This document shows, in pieces, positions 12,336-13,469 of a stretch of 13,469 nucleotides of DNA. The position numbers and the translations under genes are program-made. The notes under the pieces were generated by a model. It was not told the origin of the DNA. It did no database searches and worked only from the letters and a program-made list of their open reading frames with translations. This DNA is from SVEL01 sp964573715. Its GTDB lineage: Bacteria; Bacillota; Clostridia; Lachnospirales; Lachnospiraceae. Numbering within the stretch: the stretch's first letter is position 1; each line of letters begins with the position of its first letter. The stretch spans positions 1-13,469 of the forward strand of contig CAZNKR010000045.1 in NCBI GenBank assembly GCA_964573715.1, written 5' to 3'.

Positions 12336-13169
12336 TTATTGAATGGTCAAAATAATCTCATCAAGCCAATCGCCTGCGAATTCCTCAATTCTTCCATTAT
12401 CAGACAACTTCGCTAGCTCCGGATTTATTGGTATTCTAGCAATATTCTTAATATTGTACTTTCTAGCAATTGAATCTAGATGACTTTCACCGAAAATATA
12501 ATGTTTTTCATTACAATTTGGGCACTGGAAATATGACATGTTTTCAACAATGCCAATTACAGGAATATTCATCATCTCGGCCATCTTCACTGCTTTTTCA
12601 ACTATCATTGATACTAACTCCTGAGGGGAAGTAACAATGATTATTCCGTCTATTGGTAATGATTGAAATACAGTAAGTGCTACATCTCCAGTTCCTGGTG
12701 GCATATCAACAAACATGTATTCCACATCTCCCCATAATACTTCATTCCAAAACTGTTTTACTGTATTGGAAATGATTGGACCTCTCCATAAAACAGGATC
12801 TGTTTCATTTTCTAATAACAAATTAACTGACATCATTTTAATGCCTGTCTCGCTCTGAGCAGGTATAATTCCCTGACCATTTCCAAATACTTTTTCATTA
12901 ATTCCAAAAGTTTTAGGAATTGATGGTCCAGTAATATCTGCATCTAAAATTGCTGTCCTATCCCCTTTTCTTTGTGAAAGAACAGATAATAATGTGGTCA
13001 CAAGACTTTTTCCTACTCCGCCTTTTCCACTTACTACAGCTATAACTTTTTTAATGTTAGAATACTCATTGCACTCTTTATTGTTTTCTTGCTTATTCAT
13101 TTCTTCTTTTGATCTACTATTACAATCTTCTTTACAACTTTCACAGTTGTGAGAACACTCTTCGCTCAT
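12336..13169 (-). CDS. mrp: Mrp/NBP35-family Fe-S cluster carrier ATPase
   Basis: A 277-residue P-loop ATPase that binds a [4Fe-4S] cluster and passes it to apo-proteins in the cytosol. The deviant Walker A SGKGGVGKS is at 47-55, DADITGPSIP at 76-85, DMPPGTGD at 155-162, and the cluster-binding CPNC at 216-219. The N-terminus has four cysteines (C5, C9, C12, C16) in CSHNCESCKEDC plus C33, a feature of clostridial Mrp proteins and reminiscent of the N-terminal cluster of eukaryotic NBP35. The MIP18/DUF59 domain seen at the start of many bacterial Mrp proteins is absent. The ATG at 13169 has AAGGATGG upstream; the alternative TTG 12 codons earlier has no site. It has its own predicted promoter. 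Confidence 0.95.
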   Translation of the reverse strand: MSEECSHNCESCKEDCNSRSKEEMNKQENNKECNEYSNIKKVIAVVSGKGGVGKSLVTTLLSVLSQRKGDRTAILDADITGPSIPKTFGINEKVFGNGQGIIPAQSETGIKMMSVNLLLENETDPVLWRGPIISNTVKQFWNEVLWGDVEYMFVDMPPGTGDVALTVFQSLPIDGIIIVTSPQELVSMIVEKAVKMAEMMNIPVIGIVENMSYFQCPNCNEKHYIFGESHLDSIARKYNIKNIARIPINPELAKLSDNGRIEEFAGDWLDEIILTIQ

Positions 13170-13254
13170 TTGTTTACCATCCTTAAATCTTTTATTATCA
13201 ATCAAAAAATATACTAAAACAGTATTAATATTTTAGCATAAAGTAATCAGTATT

Positions 13255-13282
13255 AGTATATATCTTATATAAAATAAGTCAA
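13255..13282 (-). promoter_or_regulatory. predicted promoter of mrp
   Basis: On the minus strand TTGACT (13277-13282) and TATACT (13255-13260) are 16 bases apart. It follows the tRNA terminator by eight bases. The start site near 13248 gives a leader of about 79 bases. Confidence 0.6.
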
Positions 13283-13289
13283 CTAAATG

Positions 13290-13317
13290 AAAAAAAGAGC
13301 TGAATAATCAGCTCTTT
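13290..13317 (-). terminator. rho-independent terminator of the tRNA-Val/tRNA-Leu unit
   Basis: AAAGAGCTGA (13294-13303) pairs perfectly with TCAGCTCTTT (13308-13317) around a four-base loop. On the minus strand it is followed by a T-run of seven, three of them in the stem base. It starts three bases after the tRNA-Leu 3' end. Confidence 0.92.
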
Positions 13318-13320
13318 CAA

Positions 13321-13404
13321 TGCCGGCGACCGGAATCGAACCGGTACGGATTTTACTCCGCAGGATTTTAAGTCCTGTGCGTCTGCCAATTCCGCCACGC
13401 CGGC
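13321..13404 (-). tRNA. tRNA-Leu (anticodon TAA)
   Basis: A complete class II tRNA of 84 bases: acceptor GCCGGCG pairs with CGCCGGC, anticodon stem CAGGA/TCCTG with loop CTTAAAA (anticodon TAA), a long variable arm, T-arm with GGTTCGATTCC, and discriminator A. CCA is not encoded. It is the last gene of a tRNA unit that continues past the right edge. Confidence 0.96.
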
Positions 13405-13420
13405 ATAGTCAAATGACTAA

Positions 13421-13469
13421 TGGGACCTACAGGGCTCGAACCTGTGACCCTCTGCTTGTAAGGCAGATG
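13421..13469 (-). tRNA. tRNA-Val (anticodon TAC), partial
   Basis: The 3' part of a tRNA: anticodon loop CTTACAA with anticodon TAC (complement at 13458-13460), variable loop, T-arm GGTTCGAGCC, acceptor end GGTCCC and discriminator A. The 5' part lies beyond the window. It is 16 bases upstream of tRNA-Leu in transcription. Confidence 0.93.

Overview
The window is AT-rich bacterial chromosome with low-GC Gram-positive (Firmicutes) features: consensus sigma-A promoters, strong AGGAG-type ribosome binding sites, TTG starts, and tRNA genes without an encoded CCA end. The gene set fits the class Clostridia, probably near Lachnospiraceae: a HAAS/DUF1700 membrane protein, a cytidylate-kinase-like protein, an Mrp ATPase with a Cys-rich N-terminus, and a secreted C1 peptidase with a copper-amine-oxidase-like domain. 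That placement is inference from the proteins; there is no rRNA or other marker.

Layout. Almost everything lies on the minus strand; truA is the only protein gene on plus. From the left: a tRNA-Gly (cut by the window edge) and tRNA-Pro pair behind a consensus promoter (1-210). Next is a minus-strand operon (365-4577), in transcription order: half-length rhodanese-like protein, THUMP-domain RNA methyltransferase, secreted C1 peptidase, rdgB (house-cleaning nucleotide pyrophosphatase), and a YsnB-type phosphodiesterase overlapping rdgB by 20 bases. An internal promoter lies just before rdgB. The intergenic stretch 4590-4857 has no ORF but carries a plus-strand promoter, C-rich hairpin loops and two terminator-like hairpins, and is my best candidate for an undescribed small RNA. 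Then come a HAAS/DUF1700 membrane protein, tRNA-Arg with its own promoter and terminator, and a second operon (5742-7927): unknown two-TM protein, yfcE-type phosphodiesterase, cytidylate-kinase-like protein.

truA (8200-8943, plus) converges on an orphan zinc/manganese-type binding lipoprotein (9048-10007), with a long stem-loop between them. The region 10085-12290 holds an AlkD-like DNA glycosylase and a MraY-like transferase. It is threaded with short tandem repeats: 17-bp and 20-bp arrays and a short 13-nt repeat. Two runs of exactly 100 N sit inside two of the repeats and look like assembly gaps caused by them; the true lengths there are unknown. The right end has mrp (Fe-S cluster carrier ATPase), then tRNA-Leu with a terminator and a tRNA-Val cut by the window edge.

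Functionally this is mostly housekeeping: nucleotide-pool cleaning, RNA modification (truA, THUMP methyltransferase), tRNAs, cell-wall lipid I synthesis, Fe-S assembly and DNA alkylation repair. I see no phage, transposon, CRISPR or defence island. The unusual parts are the candidate sRNA, the minisatellites reaching into gene ends, the half rhodanese, and the unknown membrane protein.
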